From contig KL647316.1 of NCBI GenBank assembly GCA_000727475.1, positions 683,623 through 747,622 of the forward strand: a stretch of 64,000 bases of DNA, given 5' to 3'. This document shows, one piece after another, positions 1 through 13,200 of the stretch. The DNA comes from Sarcocystis neurona (lineage: Eukaryota; Apicomplexa; Conoidasida; Eucoccidiorida; Sarcocystidae). The position numbers and the translations under genes were made by a program. How positions within the stretch are numbered: the stretch's first letter is position 1; the number at the start of each line of letters is the position of its first letter. Below the pieces are notes generated by a model. It did not search any database and was not told the origin of the DNA. It saw only the letters and a program-made list of their open reading frames with translations.

Positions 1-3000
1 TGTACCGCTGCTGCTGCTCGTCTGCTCCTGCCGCTGAATTGAGCGTATAGGCACGCTGCTGGTGCTCTCTTTGCTGCGGCGTGGTGCTGGTCATAGCCGT
101 CCTGAGGCTGCGCTGCAGTTGCTGCTGGTGTGTTCTGCTGCTCGCTGTCGGGGTTCGATGTAGGCCTCCGCGGAGTTGTGCTAGGTCCAGAAAAAGGGCG
201 TTTCTTCTGTGTGCACGCACCCGGATGGAGAAGGCGCATTGTATACACTTGTGTGTGTCGACATACGAACGGGTAGCTACAAATATAAGTATGTATGTAA
301 ACGTGCCGGGTTTTCAGTCCATACGTACGTTTATATACATAAGTATGATGGCACCTTGCCAACGGACGCAGGATCATTATGTCATGTCTACGGCGGAGCG
401 AGGGAGAGCGCACAGCGGGCAGATGTAGCGCTGGGTGTAGCTGCGCAGTGTACACACCGCACGCAGAGACGTGTCCATAAGGACACGCCTCGTGCACATA
501 GGTGTAGATAACGTGAATGTGTCTAGTGTGCGTACGCGTATGCGTCTGTGTTTTTGTAGGTCTGCGTGGGTGTGCGCGATTTTCTGTGTATATGTGTGTA
601 CGTGCGCGTCTCTGTCGACAACAGTACACGTAGTCATGCGACTACTTTAGATTTCTCAGACGTCTGTCCCTGTTCTTCAGCCCCTCAGACCTGTTTCTTC
701 GGTGTCTGCCTCTACTTGTACGGTTAAACCTGAATGATCTTTCCACATAAGCCCGCGGACGCACTAGTCTCGCAGAAAGAACCTACGTGTTTGTTTGTGA
801 GAAAATTTAGGTCGCGCAAACTTTATGCAAGTCAATGGAGACAGACACACAGGTGCAGCTATCCCATATTTGTTATTTATGCATGAATTCCGCCGTACTT
901 TTAAAGGAGTTTTTTGTGATGTTCTACATGTGTACATATGTATATATATATATAGAATTGTGGTCATTGTTGAAATTATTTGCGCAGCCGCGGATACACA
1001 TACGTCTAAATAGATCAGTACCATATATACACAAGTGACCACATACAGACATGCAGACGCCTATGTTTGCATAGGTCTGTGAGAGAACCGCCGCATACCA
1101 CTCTGACCCTTATGCATGGATGAACCCCACAAGGTTGCGCTACTTCGCTTGCAGCTCGCTACCTCTGCACTCTGACACGCACCTGTACGTGAGTGCACAC
1201 GTATAGAGGTACGTTGCACACCTTGGCGTACTTACTCTGAACGAACAAACAAGACCTGACACTCTTGGTGTGCATGTCAATTTCTGTTCACCCAGGGGCC
1301 ACAGACCACTTCACACTGAACACACGACAGTCAACAAGTACATCGGTAAACTCAAGGCGCAGACGTTTCAGCGAGAAACAGAGGATGAGCTCTGCGTCGA
1401 AAGGATATATGCGTGCACTCTTTAAACATGTGGACGTCTGCACGAGGCGTATACAAAGGCGTACATCTTTGCAGTCTCTATTTATTCGTATGGAATCACG
1501 TGTATCCTACCTCTGCGCACTTTGCAGGGTTCCGTTGCTCGCGTATGCGGATGAAAACTACCCTCTACACTCTGAGGTATCATTGAATTCTCGCGCACGA
1601 CTGTGTCCTCGAAAACTCTCACGCAAACACTGGAGCAGCCTTGAGGCTTTCCACAGCAGGAGAGGTCGTACGCATTTTGCGAGGAGTTCACGTGGGAGTG
1701 AATATGCACACAAAGTGATTTCACGTGTACGCCAGAAACAACTGTGGTGACGCTCGACTACAAGCACGCAAATAAATATTGAATTTTTTTCGCTGTCTGT
1801 AAGAATGCGTACACGTCGACACGTGCGTGTGCATGAACGGATGTCTAAATGTGGTAAAGCAAATCGTCTTCTATCCTTACGAAGGAAGGCATCTAAGCAA
1901 AGAGAGGTCTAAGGGACCCCACGTGCAGCTGCCTTGACCAATATGTTCCTGGAAACAAGTCGTCAGGGTATGGACTTCGCCTTGTTGAAGGACGTGGTAC
2001 ATAATGTCTGGGACAAGAATCGGTACACGGAAGAAACCTGGTGAGAAACACGGGCCACACTCTGTTACGCAAGGTTCACTAGCCACTACACAGAGGTACG
2101 ACGAATAATGATATACTTGTAATTTCGATAGAAGAACGGCCACCGTGAAAAGTGTTCAGGACTCCAGAATTGCTTCACGAGCGAACGCAGTACACCTCCG
2201 ATATTGAAGGCAAAAAGTCATTACGTAACACAACGTCAGTATGGAGTGTCCCGATTTATACGCTGCTAAGAGTACATGGTAAATATCAAGGAGACTGACA
2301 TGTGAGTGCATCAAGCGGAGCAGCCGAACTGGGAGGACGTGGAGGTGGCGTCAATCATATACCCAAGCTAATTGAGAATATTAATAAGACATACCTCCAC
2401 AAGTAGAGATAGGTTCGACCAGAGGGAAAGTACAAATTACCTTTGACATCAGTTGTTTATGTAATCAGACACCACAATCCCTCTAATGTGGTCACTAATG
2501 ATGATGATTCTAGGTACGACAGTGTCACAATGAAATACGCACTGGCTGTATACGATCGGGAGACCTAAGAGATAACGTATACCCTGTGGACTGCGGAAAC
2601 ACCGCGACGACTTCCGACGACGCACCAGATCACATACTACGCTGTAATGACACGTTTGCACCGTGTACGCCACCAAGTGCCTTCTTGTATTATACACGTG
2701 TTCTGTCAAGGAAACTAATACATCTGCATATTACACATATGCTGTCCTACACTACATCAACATCCACCTAACGCCCTTACTCTGGACTGTTGAAAGACTA
2801 CAATGACAGACCTTTGATGCTGCAGCGTAGCGTCGAACACGTATGACGTGGGTGTGTCCATTACGGTAACAGGTCTTTTTGTAGCGTGTCTAGATACACG
2901 TCATCGTGCAGTTCTACCTCCGTAGGATATTATATCTGTACGCACCACACACCACCTACCTGGTGGTGTGGCAAGGGACAAGAGAATACAGGCGAACTCT

Positions 3001-3250
3001 TCTATATCAAGATTCGTACAGCCAGTTTCTTCGCAGCGTCCTCCGAGGTTTGTTACACCCCTCATGGCGAACTAGATCTGCAAGGTCGACAGGGGTATAC
3101 GAAGTGTCACCGACCGTCAACGTGGTGAGGTATAAGAGAATGTATGCTGCCTTCCCATTTCGCAGTAGTAACATACGCATACCTGTAGTAGGTAGCGCGA
3201 ATTACCGCTCATGCTGAAGTCCGGGAAACAAGGTCGGCGCCTCTCCGGAC
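1..3250. other. No recognisable gene; 5' part of window
   Basis: The first 150 bases are CTG-rich on the plus strand. The rest is mixed sequence with short TA and CA runs. Open frames exist, for example a 161-codon plus-strand frame at 1265-1750 and an 88-codon minus-strand frame at 1877-2143. They have no motif I recognise, lack convincing splice context, and overlap open frames on the other strand. I see no RNA gene before the tRNA at 3251. Confidence 0.5.
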
Positions 3251-3323
3251 GCGGGTATGGTCTAGTGGCTACGACGTCTGCCTAACACGCAGAAGGTCCC
3301 GAGTTCGATCCTCGGTGCCCGTA
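3251..3323 (+). tRNA. tRNA-Val (anticodon AAC)
   Basis: The 73-nt sequence folds as a normal cloverleaf. The acceptor stem is GCGGGTA with TGCCCGT, containing two G-U pairs, and the discriminator is A. The D arm opens GTCT and has one mismatch. The anticodon stem is TCTGC/GCAGA around the loop CTAACAC, giving anticodon AAC (valine). The T arm is CCGAG/CTCGG around TTCGATC. Internal pol III boxes are visible: A box TGGTCTAGTGG and B box GTTCGATCC. CCA is not encoded and there is no intron, as expected for a nuclear gene. No TTTT terminator lies in the next 60 nt, so either a shorter T run is used or the copy is weakly expressed. Confidence 0.93.
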
Positions 3324-5195
3324 CGCGGAAGACAGAAACCTTTGCTCCCGGGCTTAGCTCATCGAAAGCAACGGGATGACGCACTTCTTCCACAACTGTA
3401 TCTGACTACCTTTCGGTAGTACACTTTCTGTCCTGTTGTACGTTATTCCTCGTCGAGTGGCCACACTCCCTCCACTCCCTCCGCTCTCTAGCAGAACGTG
3501 AATTCTTTCTCTCCCAATTCCCGCTGCATTTGCCCTTCCACATGCTTGTCCTCCGTCAACTGTTCTAAATTCCTGCAGTCCATCCGCCCTACACACCTGC
3601 TGCCTGACCGCGTTACGGTTCCACTACAATGGAAAGTCTATCCTATGTGTCTTCGCTCTTTCTCGCAGCAGCAGTCTTCCGCCAGTTTATCTCCGTATTC
3701 AAGCATACTTGTCAAACTCTTTTGTTTTGCTCCTTGTCGCATCCGACATGCGCACGCAGGCAGACAACCACTGTGAAAAAAACAGGCTCAGCCGGTGTGT
3801 AAGACGTTGTTCCCTGCCACCGCTGAACGTGCGTGCTGCAAGTCTTCGTGCTGCTTTATCGCCCTTCCGTCCCTGTCTCATCTTCGACATGTGGTCCTCT
3901 TCCTGTCGCCTTCGAACGATTTTCCTGTTGGACTTTCGTCTTCAACTGTACGGGCTGTCTCTACACTGCGGGTGCGCATCTTTATCTTGGCTTTACATTA
4001 ACAACATCCTTCCGCTCTTCCACATAGTTCTCCACATGCTCCCTTCTGGGAAGGAAACCTCCACATCAGCCGTTCGTTGCCAATACATCACTTGGTGTCC
4101 CAGCACATTGCCGCTGTAGAATACTCGTTCTGCCTTGCGTAATACTGATCTGGATGCGCACTCACATCACGTCTCCATCCCAAAGAAGCACATAAGTGGC
4201 CCCGTCGACAAGAGGTCACTCAATTTCCCGCTAAGTGCATCCTTCGGAGAAGTCCGTTAGAATGGTTCCGCAGGAAATCAAATTCCTCCACAGCAGCGCC
4301 ACCCACCGCTTCGGGTGCTCCTCGGCATCCCATAAGCGTGTGCTCACCAGCATAAACTGTGCACCTTGAAACCTGCTCGTGGTCACGCGGAAAGTCTCCA
4401 TCTTCTTTCGACCGCAGAAGATTCTAGTGATTTCGTGTCTTTCTAGGGCATTTGAGGTTTGCTTCTACAGCAGCTTCTTGAGTGGCCTGGGGCTCGATTC
4501 TCCCGCACACCTAACCACAAACGCATGCGCCTACGGATGGTCTACACTAGACATACCGCCACGGTATCAGTGTGTCCTTTGTTAGTACGTCTTCGTATGC
4601 ACATTCACATTTACCTACATTAACACTGATAGACACGGGCACTTGAACCATATAATACGTACTTTTTTTACAGATCTAGGAAGGTGTGCGGACACACGGA
4701 CGAATATGATTGCATCGGCTGGGGTCGATGACTCGCTTCAGCTGAAAGCCTCTGTCTGTCGATCGCCCTGGGCCGTGGGATTGAAACAGCGAGTCTCTCC
4801 CCATTCCCATCTGCCTCGACTCTTCCGTCCTTCTTCTCTAATTCTTTTGCTGTTTCCGTCCGGTGTGCGACCGTTTTCGTGTGGCGAAGATCCCGTAGCA
4901 CCTCTGTATATCCGTCATCTCTGCACAGATCTTCCGCTCCCTAGTAGCCCACGTGTATACTTCTTGCTGTGGCTACCAGTATATCTCTTGACATTTTGGC
5001 TGTCGCGTCGGCCTATCCCGGCCTGCAGATGTGGGCAGAGTGAAAACAGTAGACCACTGTCGCCCCTCACTGTAGACACCTCTGAAAAGGGAGAACATGA
5101 CGCAGAAGAGGAAGAAAATTCATATGTAAAGTTCATTGAAACCACACATACACATTAGGTATGGTTCCTTCTACAACGACGCAGGCGCGGAAATA
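3324..5195. other. Unassigned, no CAG blocks
   Basis: Several overlapping open frames occur on both strands. The longest is 4643-5158 on the plus strand (171 codons), with one hydrophobic stretch and an acidic tail. None shows a known motif. Minus-strand frames between 3354 and 4500 are short and broken by stops, and could be remains of an old gene or element, but no reverse transcriptase, integrase or protease motif could be read. Confidence 0.35.
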
Positions 5196-5432
5196 TTATT
5201 TTTCTTCGTACTCGAAGAGAGGCACAAAAGAGTCTTCTTCTGGTTCTCTACCCTCGTAAACATCATTCTTTGAGGACCCTGAAAAAAGGATCACACTCTC
5301 GATCTTCTCAGCTTCACTACACTTGACGTCACCAGCCAAACAGCGGAGGCACTGCGCTTTCTCCCGTCTTCGTCCCGACACTGCTCTGCGTTTACTGGGC
5401 GATTCTGTGGGCACCCCTTCGTTTTTCTTCAT
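5196..5432 (-). CDS. Possible small basic/acidic protein, 78 residues
   Basis: I do not recognise this frame. It starts at an ATG that lies three codons after an in-frame TAG. It is hydrophilic, with a Lys/Arg-rich first third, a CLRC pair and a cluster of Glu/Asp towards the end (EGREPEEDSF). Its composition looks more like real protein than the Tyr/Ile/His or Leu/Cys artefacts common here, and no comparable frame competes on the plus strand. It could equally be one exon of a larger minus-strand gene. Confidence 0.25.
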   Translation of the reverse strand: MKKNEGVPTESPSKRRAVSGRRREKAQCLRCLAGDVKCSEAEKIESVILFSGSSKNDVYEGREPEEDSFVPLFEYEEK

Positions 5433-5469
5433 CCTGTTCTACCTCGTATTCTCGTACTTCTTCTTCTAA

Positions 5470-7200
5470 TTCCCTTGTTAGGCGTGAGTGTTCTTCATTG
5501 TGTCCCCGAGACTCACGTCAAAACCGTATTTCTGCTGTCGGGTCCAACTACTCTGCGACCTCTGCTGCGGCTGCCTCTTCTTCCGCTCCTACGGCAGCAC
5601 CTGCTGTCACGACCCTCCTTGCGCCGCCGCTGCTGCCACTCCTTCGTCCCCGGCTATTGCGTTCGCTTCTGCTTGTGGTGCTACGGCTGCTGCTGCGGCT
5701 TCTGCTGCGGCAGCAACTCCTGCTGCTCCATCTGATTCAGTTGTCACTGCAGCTCCTGGCTGCACTGCCGCGGAACCTTTGCCTCTCCTTCTTCCTCTCG
5801 TGCCTTTGCTGTAGCTGCTGCTTCTGCTGCTCCTGCCTCTCCTGTTGCTCGGACTGCTGCTCCTGGTCCTTCCGCTGGTGCTTCTGCTGCGGCTGTATCC
5901 AAGTCCCGCTTCTCCTGCCGGTTCCACCCTTACTGCTTCTGCCGTTGCTCCTTCTGCCGTGCTGCGTCTGCATCTGTTGGTGCGTCTGCTGCTGCTGGGA
6001 AACTATGTGCTGCTGTTCTTCGTACTGTTGTCTTCCGACGCTCTGGCACGTCTCGCAGCTGTCATCCTCTGCAGACTTCCGCTCTGGGTGCCAGACGTCT
6101 GCAAGTGGGAGCGTCCTTCTGCTCAAGAAAGCCGCAGCAGCGGCAGAAGCAGGCGGAGCAATAGATGCAGTAGAAGCCGAAGCCGCAGCAGAGGAAGAAG
6201 AAGCAGCAGCAGCAGGAATCGCGCGACCAGCAGCAGGATTAGTGCCACTGGCAGCGTCGCAGGGGGCGCCGCCGACAGCAACTTCTGCGGCGGCCGTACG
6301 GAACGCAGGAACAGCAGCAGCAGCCAGTGCCGCAGCAGCAAAAGCCGCTGCTGCGTGTGGTCCTGCTACACAATCAAGTAATCTAACACGTTGTAGAGCT
6401 GCCGCTCCTGGTGCCTCCTCTTCTGCTGCTGCAGCTGCGTCGGGCCGTCCTGCCTTCGGCGCAGAATCATGGTGTCGCCTGCCTTCTCTCCTTCCTGTGA
6501 CTACCTCTTGTTTTCGCGCTGCCACACGTTGTGCTGCCACTCCTGTTGCTGTCGGTAGTAGAACGTCTGCTGCTGCTGCTGCTGTTATGGCCGCGCCCGT
6601 CCTTGCGAGTCCTGCTGCTGCGGCCACGCGTGGTGCTGGCTGCGCACCTCCTGCGCCTGCTGCAGCATCTGCTGCTCGTGCCTCGCGTGCTGCTTCCACA
6701 ACGTTCTCAGCTGTTTCTGTTACGAGAGGACTGCCTGCACGTGCTACTTGTGCTTCAGCTGCAGCTACTGGTATCAAACTGCCTGCTGCCGCTGGTACTT
6801 CACCACTTGCTGTTGCTGCTGCTATACGAAGGGTTGCTGCTTCACGAGCTGCTATTATCGTTCATGCTGCGGGAACGGCTACAACAGCGGCTGTTCCTGT
6901 TATGCCGGCTGCTGCTGCTCCTTCGCAAGGTGTTGCTGCTACCACAACACAAGCTGCTGCTGCTGCTATCCGCCCGGCTCCTGCTCCTGGTGGCCCAGGA
7001 CCACGTGCTGCTGCTGCTGATGCTAGTATACAAGCAGCTGCTGCTGCCTGTAAAAAAAGAACGGCTGCTCCTGCTGCTGCCCCGTCTCCGCGCACTGGTG
7101 ATGCTGGAGCTGCACCTGCTGTTGCTGCGTCTTCTCTTCTCGGGGTATTTCTTTCTCTATCGCGAGCTTCTGTCTCCTTCAAAACGTCGATAAACCGAAG
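5470..7200. repeat. CTG-rich block (plus-strand sense), probably intronic
   Basis: Plus-strand CTG/TGC/GCT triplets dominate much of this stretch; a CAG-rich interval sits at about 6.12-6.36 kb. Read as protein on the plus strand it gives Leu/Cys/Ala runs without structure. On the minus strand it reads Gln/Ala/Ser. At about 7.2 kb the polarity flips to CAG. In the resolved genes of this window, CTG in the transcript sense lies in introns, often just before acceptors, and CAG lies in exons. I therefore read this block as the 3' part of an intron leading into the large plus-strand gene. A minus-strand gene remains possible. Confidence 0.45.
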
Positions 7201-10200
7201 CAGCAGAAGCATCTGTCAGCCGCTTTGCAGCGCCACTTCCTCTCGCCTGCGCAGCTCCTGCAGCGTTCCGGGCTCTCACAGCGCCAGCCCCCGCAGCAAT
7301 AGCAGTTCTTTAGCGCTGCCTCCGCCAACCAGCAAGAGCAGCAGAATTTTTCCTCCCGTCTCGGGGAGAAGGCGGAGAAGCAGTTGCAGCAACAAGAACA
7401 GCGATACTTCCGTTCCTAGACGCATCAGCAGGATAAGCGTAGCCACTTCTGTGGCAGCTGCCAGAAGAGCAGACAACAGCAGAAATAGCCGCCTTTCTTC
7501 TTCTCTTGTGGAGTATAGCAGCAGCTGCTGCTGCAACAGAGCCTTCTGGCTGCCCTCGTGGAGTAGGGGCAGCAGTAGAGGCCTGCGGCGGGAGCGGAGC
7601 AGCGGGAAGAGCACAGTAGGCACCACCGCTGTTTTGTCCGACCTGCAACTGCGCTGCGTTGCTGCTTCTTCTTCCCCTCTCATTAGCAGCACCAAAGCAT
7701 GGGTACGTACCCGCATGCTGTTCTGCTGTTGCAGCGGCACCAGAAGCCTCGCTTCTTCGTTCCTTCGCGCGTTTTCCTCTTCTGCTGCGGGTGGCAGTCC
7801 TGCATACTTCCGACACTACGCAGCAGCAACGGTACATCGACCGGAGGAGGCGCAATACCTGCAGCAGCAACAACAGTCGAAGCAGCAAGCGAGTCAGCAG
7901 CAACAGCAGCAAAATCCGCAGCAGCAAGAGGTACAGCTGCAGCAGGAACTACGGCAGCAGCAAATGCAGCAACAGTCACTGCAACAGCAACAACAGTCGC
8001 TGCAACAGCCGCTGCAACAGCAGCAGCCGCAGCAGCGGGGGGAACGGCGGTGGCACCGACCTCTGCAGCAACAGCAGAAGCAGAGACAGGAGGAAGACCA
8101 GCTGCAGCAGCTGCGGAAGACTCAGGAGGATCTGGAGGGGGAAGAACGACCGCACCGCAGACTGACGCTGGGAGAACAGGGAGAAATGCAGGAGCGACAG
8201 GGCGGACAGCGATCAGAAGCACCGCAACAACAGCAGCAACAAAAGCGTAAGCAGCAGCGGGGGCTGCATCATTTTGCAGCAGGTAAGGTGCAGCAGCAGA
8301 CACAGGAGGACCCACAGCAGCACGTCAGGACTGTACGTTTTGACATGGAAAGCAAGGCCTCCCTTCGGGCAATTCGTCGAGTCTTTGCGCAGGTGATGAA
8401 CCCATCCGAGCAGCTGCAGCAGCTGCTCGGAACGCAGCAGCGCCGACGGCAGCAACAACGGCATCCGCGACAGCAGCGGCTGAAGCGACGGCAGACAGAA
8501 CAGCAGCAGGATGAGCAACACAGAAGAAAGAAAGAAGAAGAGCAGCGAGAAGAAGACAGCCATCGATTGCATCGGCAGCAACAGCAACAACTTGAGCACC
8601 AACGCCGGAGAGGGCAGCAGCAGCAACCGCGCCAGCCGACGCTGCACCACGAACAGCACCAGGACCACCAGCAACAGCAAATCTTTCTAGGAGAGGAGGG
8701 AGAGGAGAATGCTGCGCTGAGGCAGGAGATGATCGATATATTTGGTGTTTCACTGCGGCGTTTGCTGCACCGTTTGCCGTGTCCTGTTGCTGCTGCTGTT
8801 GCTCCAGCTGCTGCATTATCAAGCAAGATCAACAGCGTCAACGCTGATAGACGGCCGCTGCTGCTTCGCTCTTCCTATCCGCTTCTGTTTGCCTTCCTCT
8901 TCGATATGCTGCAGCAGCAGCAGCAACTCAACCACCTGCAGCAGTTGTCCCAGCAGCAACAGCCACAAGGACGGCAGCAGCAGCAGCAACTGCAGGGTTT
9001 CCAGCAGCAAGTGCGGCAGCAGGAGAAGCGACTCAAGCAGCAAGCTGGTGCCGGGGTCCTTCCACGACCGCTTCTGTCAAGCCAAATGCAGGAAGGGAGC
9101 CACTCTGCTGATGCCATCTCAGCGCGGCTCGCGAGCGCTGCTGCTGCACCTCCTCCTGCCGTTCGCTGCGGGCGCAGCAGAGACAGTGCAACTGCAGGAG
9201 AACTGAGAGCCCTGCAGCAACTCTTTCACCTCCCGGAAGGCAGCAGCAGCAGCAGCCAAGGGCTAGAAGAGAGAAGCAGCGTGGGGAAAAGCAGCAGAGC
9301 GAGAAGGCGTTTTTCATTTTTCTATGAGCGGCTGCAGCAGCAGGGGTGGCGAATACCTGCGACCTTCGCGCAGCAGATTGGGTTGCTGCTGCAGCAACTG
9401 CTCCCTCGGTTCTCGCTTATAGATTTGCAGGTATTGCTGGCTGCCTGCTGCATGCACGCCGGACAGATGCGCCAGCAGCTGCTCCTGCAGCCGCGCGAGC
9501 AACAGCCGCAGCAATACCATCTGCAGGGCCAACAGGAGAAGACGGCGGAGGCGCAGCAGCAGCAGCACGGGCAGACCCAGGAGCAGCACGAGCAGCAACA
9601 CGAAGGAGACCGAGAGCAGCGGCCGCCGGATGAGCAGGTCGAGCTCGCGCAGCAGAAACAGCAGCAGTTGCAGATGCCTCTGACTCCCCACAGAAGCGCT
9701 ACCGTAGGAAGTGCTGCCTGCAGAAGAGAAATGGCAGGCAGCAACCACAGTAGCGTCAATGCCAAACATAGCAGGACGGATAACAACGGCAGCATCACGT
9801 GCACTAGCAGCAGCACATCCGACAGCAGCAGCAGCAGCGTCACAAAGAGATGCAGTAGCTGCCGGAATAGCAGCCGCACAGCGGCGGCGGCAGATTTAAA
9901 GAGAGAGATGCTGTTGAGCGACTTGCTTTCGCCTGCGTTGCTGCATGCACTTCCGTCAGTACTTATCAAAAAAATGCTGCAGCTGCGTCGGCAGCAACGT
10001 CATGAGCTCAACGATCTGTCAAGCCTCTCCGAACTGCTGCTGCAACAACACCAACACCAGCAGCGGCAAGACGTGCGCCCTCGCCCTGCTGCTATTGCTG
10101 CTGCAGCGCCGTCATTGACGAATCAGCTAACGAAGCGGCTAGAGCAGTGGAAGCAGCAGCAACTACGCGCGGTGAACCAGATCGAACGCCTGCTGCTGCT

Positions 10201-13200
10201 GTGCGCCACGCTGCATGCGCGACTGATAATACTCACCCCCCATCAGCAGAATGAGCAGCAGCAGACACCTGAACCGAGTCAGCCGCAGCCACGGCTACAG
10301 GGAAAAATGCAGCAGCAGCGGCGAGAGAGGGAGCAGCATCAGCAGGAAAGATACCGACAGGACGAAACCCCAGAGAAAACGCAGCAGCAGCAACAACAGC
10401 AGGTCCTGCCACGTTCCCAGCCGCGGGAGCGCGAAGAACAGCAACACCAACAGCAGCAGACGGAGCAGCAAAGCGGCGTACAGCAGCAGGCTGATGCGGA
10501 GCAGCAGCGATGCATACAGAGAAGGAGTGAGTTCTGCAGCAGCAGCAGCAGCACCAGCTTCGAATACTTAATTCCTGCTGCTGCAGCACTGACGTCTCCA
10601 CAGCTGTTGCTCGCATTTGCAGCAACACTAGAAAATCTGATGAGGGTGCCTTCACAGCTGCAGCGCATCCGTGTTGCATGCAACACGCATGCTGCTCCTG
10701 CAGCAGCAGAGCCATGTGTAACCGGGGTAGAGCCAGGTGTCGCATCAACAACTGCGGAACCTGCTGCAGCAGCCGACTCAAGCACAGCAGCAGCACCAGC
10801 AGATGTCGCCGTGTTGCAAAGACGACAGACGCCGCACGCTGCAGCAGCAGCAGCAACTGCTCCAGGAGCAGAGAGGGCTGCTCTTATCACCGCAACAGCA
10901 GCAACTGCTGCAGCACCACCTACCGCTGTTGCGTCTGGGAATCAGACGTCTCCAACCACCACCGATAGCGCTGGAGCAGCGGCCGCTGCTGTTCCATGTG
11001 GAAACGCCTCTGCTGCAATTGCTGCCCCTGAACGGGCTCCCGCTGCGCTACCTGCTGCGACGCTGCCGGCTGTCGCAGATGGGACCCGGCCCCGCAGCAG
11101 CAAGAGCAGCAGCACCGATCCTAGCAGCAGTAGCGACGACAGTAGCTTTCGTCTCAACACTACGTGTGGACGGAAGAATAGCAGCAGCGACTATATCCGC
11201 GTGTCAGATGAGTCTGCTGCTGCGGAGTATCTGCTGCTTCCTGCCGCGTCCCTGCTGCGGCTGCTGCTGGTGTGCAGCGCACCCATTGCGACAGCTGTGT
11301 GTTCTCCATGCGCCGCCGCAGCAGCAGCACCAGTGGCAGCAGCAGCAGGAGCTGCAGCAGGCAACACAACGCGATCAGCAACAGCAGCAGGCACACCACC
11401 AGCAACAGCCACAGGCGTCTCGACATCAGACACCGGAAGACGAGGACCATCGGCAGCGAAATTAGCAGGGAGGTATGCAGCTACAGCATTCCCAGTAGCA
11501 ACAGGGGGGCTAGGGAGACCCGCAACAGCAACAGGAGCAGCGAAACAAGTACAAGCAGCGACGAGGGGTAGAGCAGATCCAGGGCCAGCAGCTGCAGCAT
11601 CACAGCAAGCAGCAGCAGCAGCGTGGGCCGCAGCGCATGCAGCAGAAGAGTCTCGCTCAGACAACTGTCGAGCAGAGGCTACGGGAACTGGAGCAGCAAC
11701 CGCAACACAGGAAGGCATGCAAGTGAGTCGAGCTGCTGCAGCCACAGCAGCAGCCCAGGAAAGAAGCAATAGGAAGCTTGCTGCGGCTCGGTCTGCCTGG
11801 TTGCTACTGGAGCAGCAGCTGCGCAAGCAGCTGCAGCAAACGCAGCATGAACAGCGGGTGCGGCACCATCAGCGTTGCCTCCTGGAGGAACACCAACTGG
11901 GACGACCGCAGCAACAACGTCATTTGCTGCGGCGAAAAGGTGAGCAGTCGCTTGGGGTGCAGCAGGAGCAGCAAGTGCACCCTGCTCAAGAGCAGCTGCA
12001 GCTGTATTTGCCGCCCGAACAGCAGGAGTCTCTTATGCAGCAGGAGCAGTCCGCTTCTCCGCAGCCGCAGCAGGTGGTGGTGGACGGTTCATGGGAGTTG
12101 CTCGGGCAGCACTTGGTGGAAGGCAAAAGCGCGCAGCGGGCAGCAGCACGTGGCATTGGGCTGCTGCTCCGGATGCGACGGTGGAGGAAGAAACTGCAGC
12201 TGCCCTTAGATGTGCTCGCAGCGAACGAGAAGCTGCTGCAGCTGCAGATAGAAGAGCAGGAGAGGAAGCAGCAGCTGACACGACAGCTGCGGCAGAAACT
12301 CGGTGTAGATGCTGCCTCCAGCAGCAACTCGAGACGCTCGGCCGCATTTTCGCCTGCTACTTCTGCGACCGCGTTGCTTCTGCATTTACAAGCCGAAGCC
12401 ATGCAAGCCAAAGTCGGGCAGCAGCAACTGCTTCAGCGGCAGCAGCAAGCACAGCTTCAACACCCGCAGCGACAACTGCAAGCGCAGCCGCAGCAGCAGC
12501 AGCAGTTGCAAATAGAACAACACCAAAAGGAGGAGGGACACGTACAGCAGCAGTCCTCCTGTCTACAGCAGCAGGCACAGGACGCGCCACCGCAGGAAGA
12601 GAAGGAGATCTCACACCGAGGAAACGACCAGGGGAAGGAGACGGCTGAAGAAGAGCTGCACGACGAGAAGCAGCGAGAGACACGGCTGCTTGCTGCGGAT
12701 GACTCTTCCTATGAAGTGCCGTACGTTGGTCCAGTGGGGGTAGTGCAGCAGCTGCAGCAGTTGCTGCTGCTTCAGCCAGAACGCTGGGCCCCGCACTTCG
12801 CCTTGCTATCAACGGTGCGGCTGCTGCAGCTGCTGAAATTATGCGCGCAGCAATACAGCAGCATTGCAAGCTTCCTGCAGCAGCATCAGCGATTGCTGCT
12901 GCCGCCTGGCGGCCGATTGCTCCACCAGTGGCAGCGAAGCAGCAGCGGCAGCACATTGCCCCGCAGACACAAGAGAAAGAGTCGGAGCCGCAGCACAACC
13001 CTCTGCAGCATCGGCAGCAGCAGCAGCAACAACACAGGCAGCAGCCCGAGCAGCAGCACCAGCAGCGTCTCGAGCAGCAGGAGCGGCAACAGCAGCGTAG
13101 ACGACGCAAGCAGGCTGAGCGACATAAGCCCGTTGAGAACAAGCAGCAGCAGCAGCCGAAGTCCTACGACTCGCAGCAGTAGCAGCAGCATGAACAGTAA

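Noticed and set aside
3354..4500. Possible retroelement remnant beside tRNA-Val
   Set aside because: Frames are broken, and no RT (YxDD), integrase zinc finger, protease or long terminal repeats could be found by eye.
10800..11240. Ala/Thr-rich reading of the giant frame as genuine protein
   Set aside because: Another plus frame over the same bases gives a much more protein-like sequence, so the Ala/Thr reading is probably a shadow.
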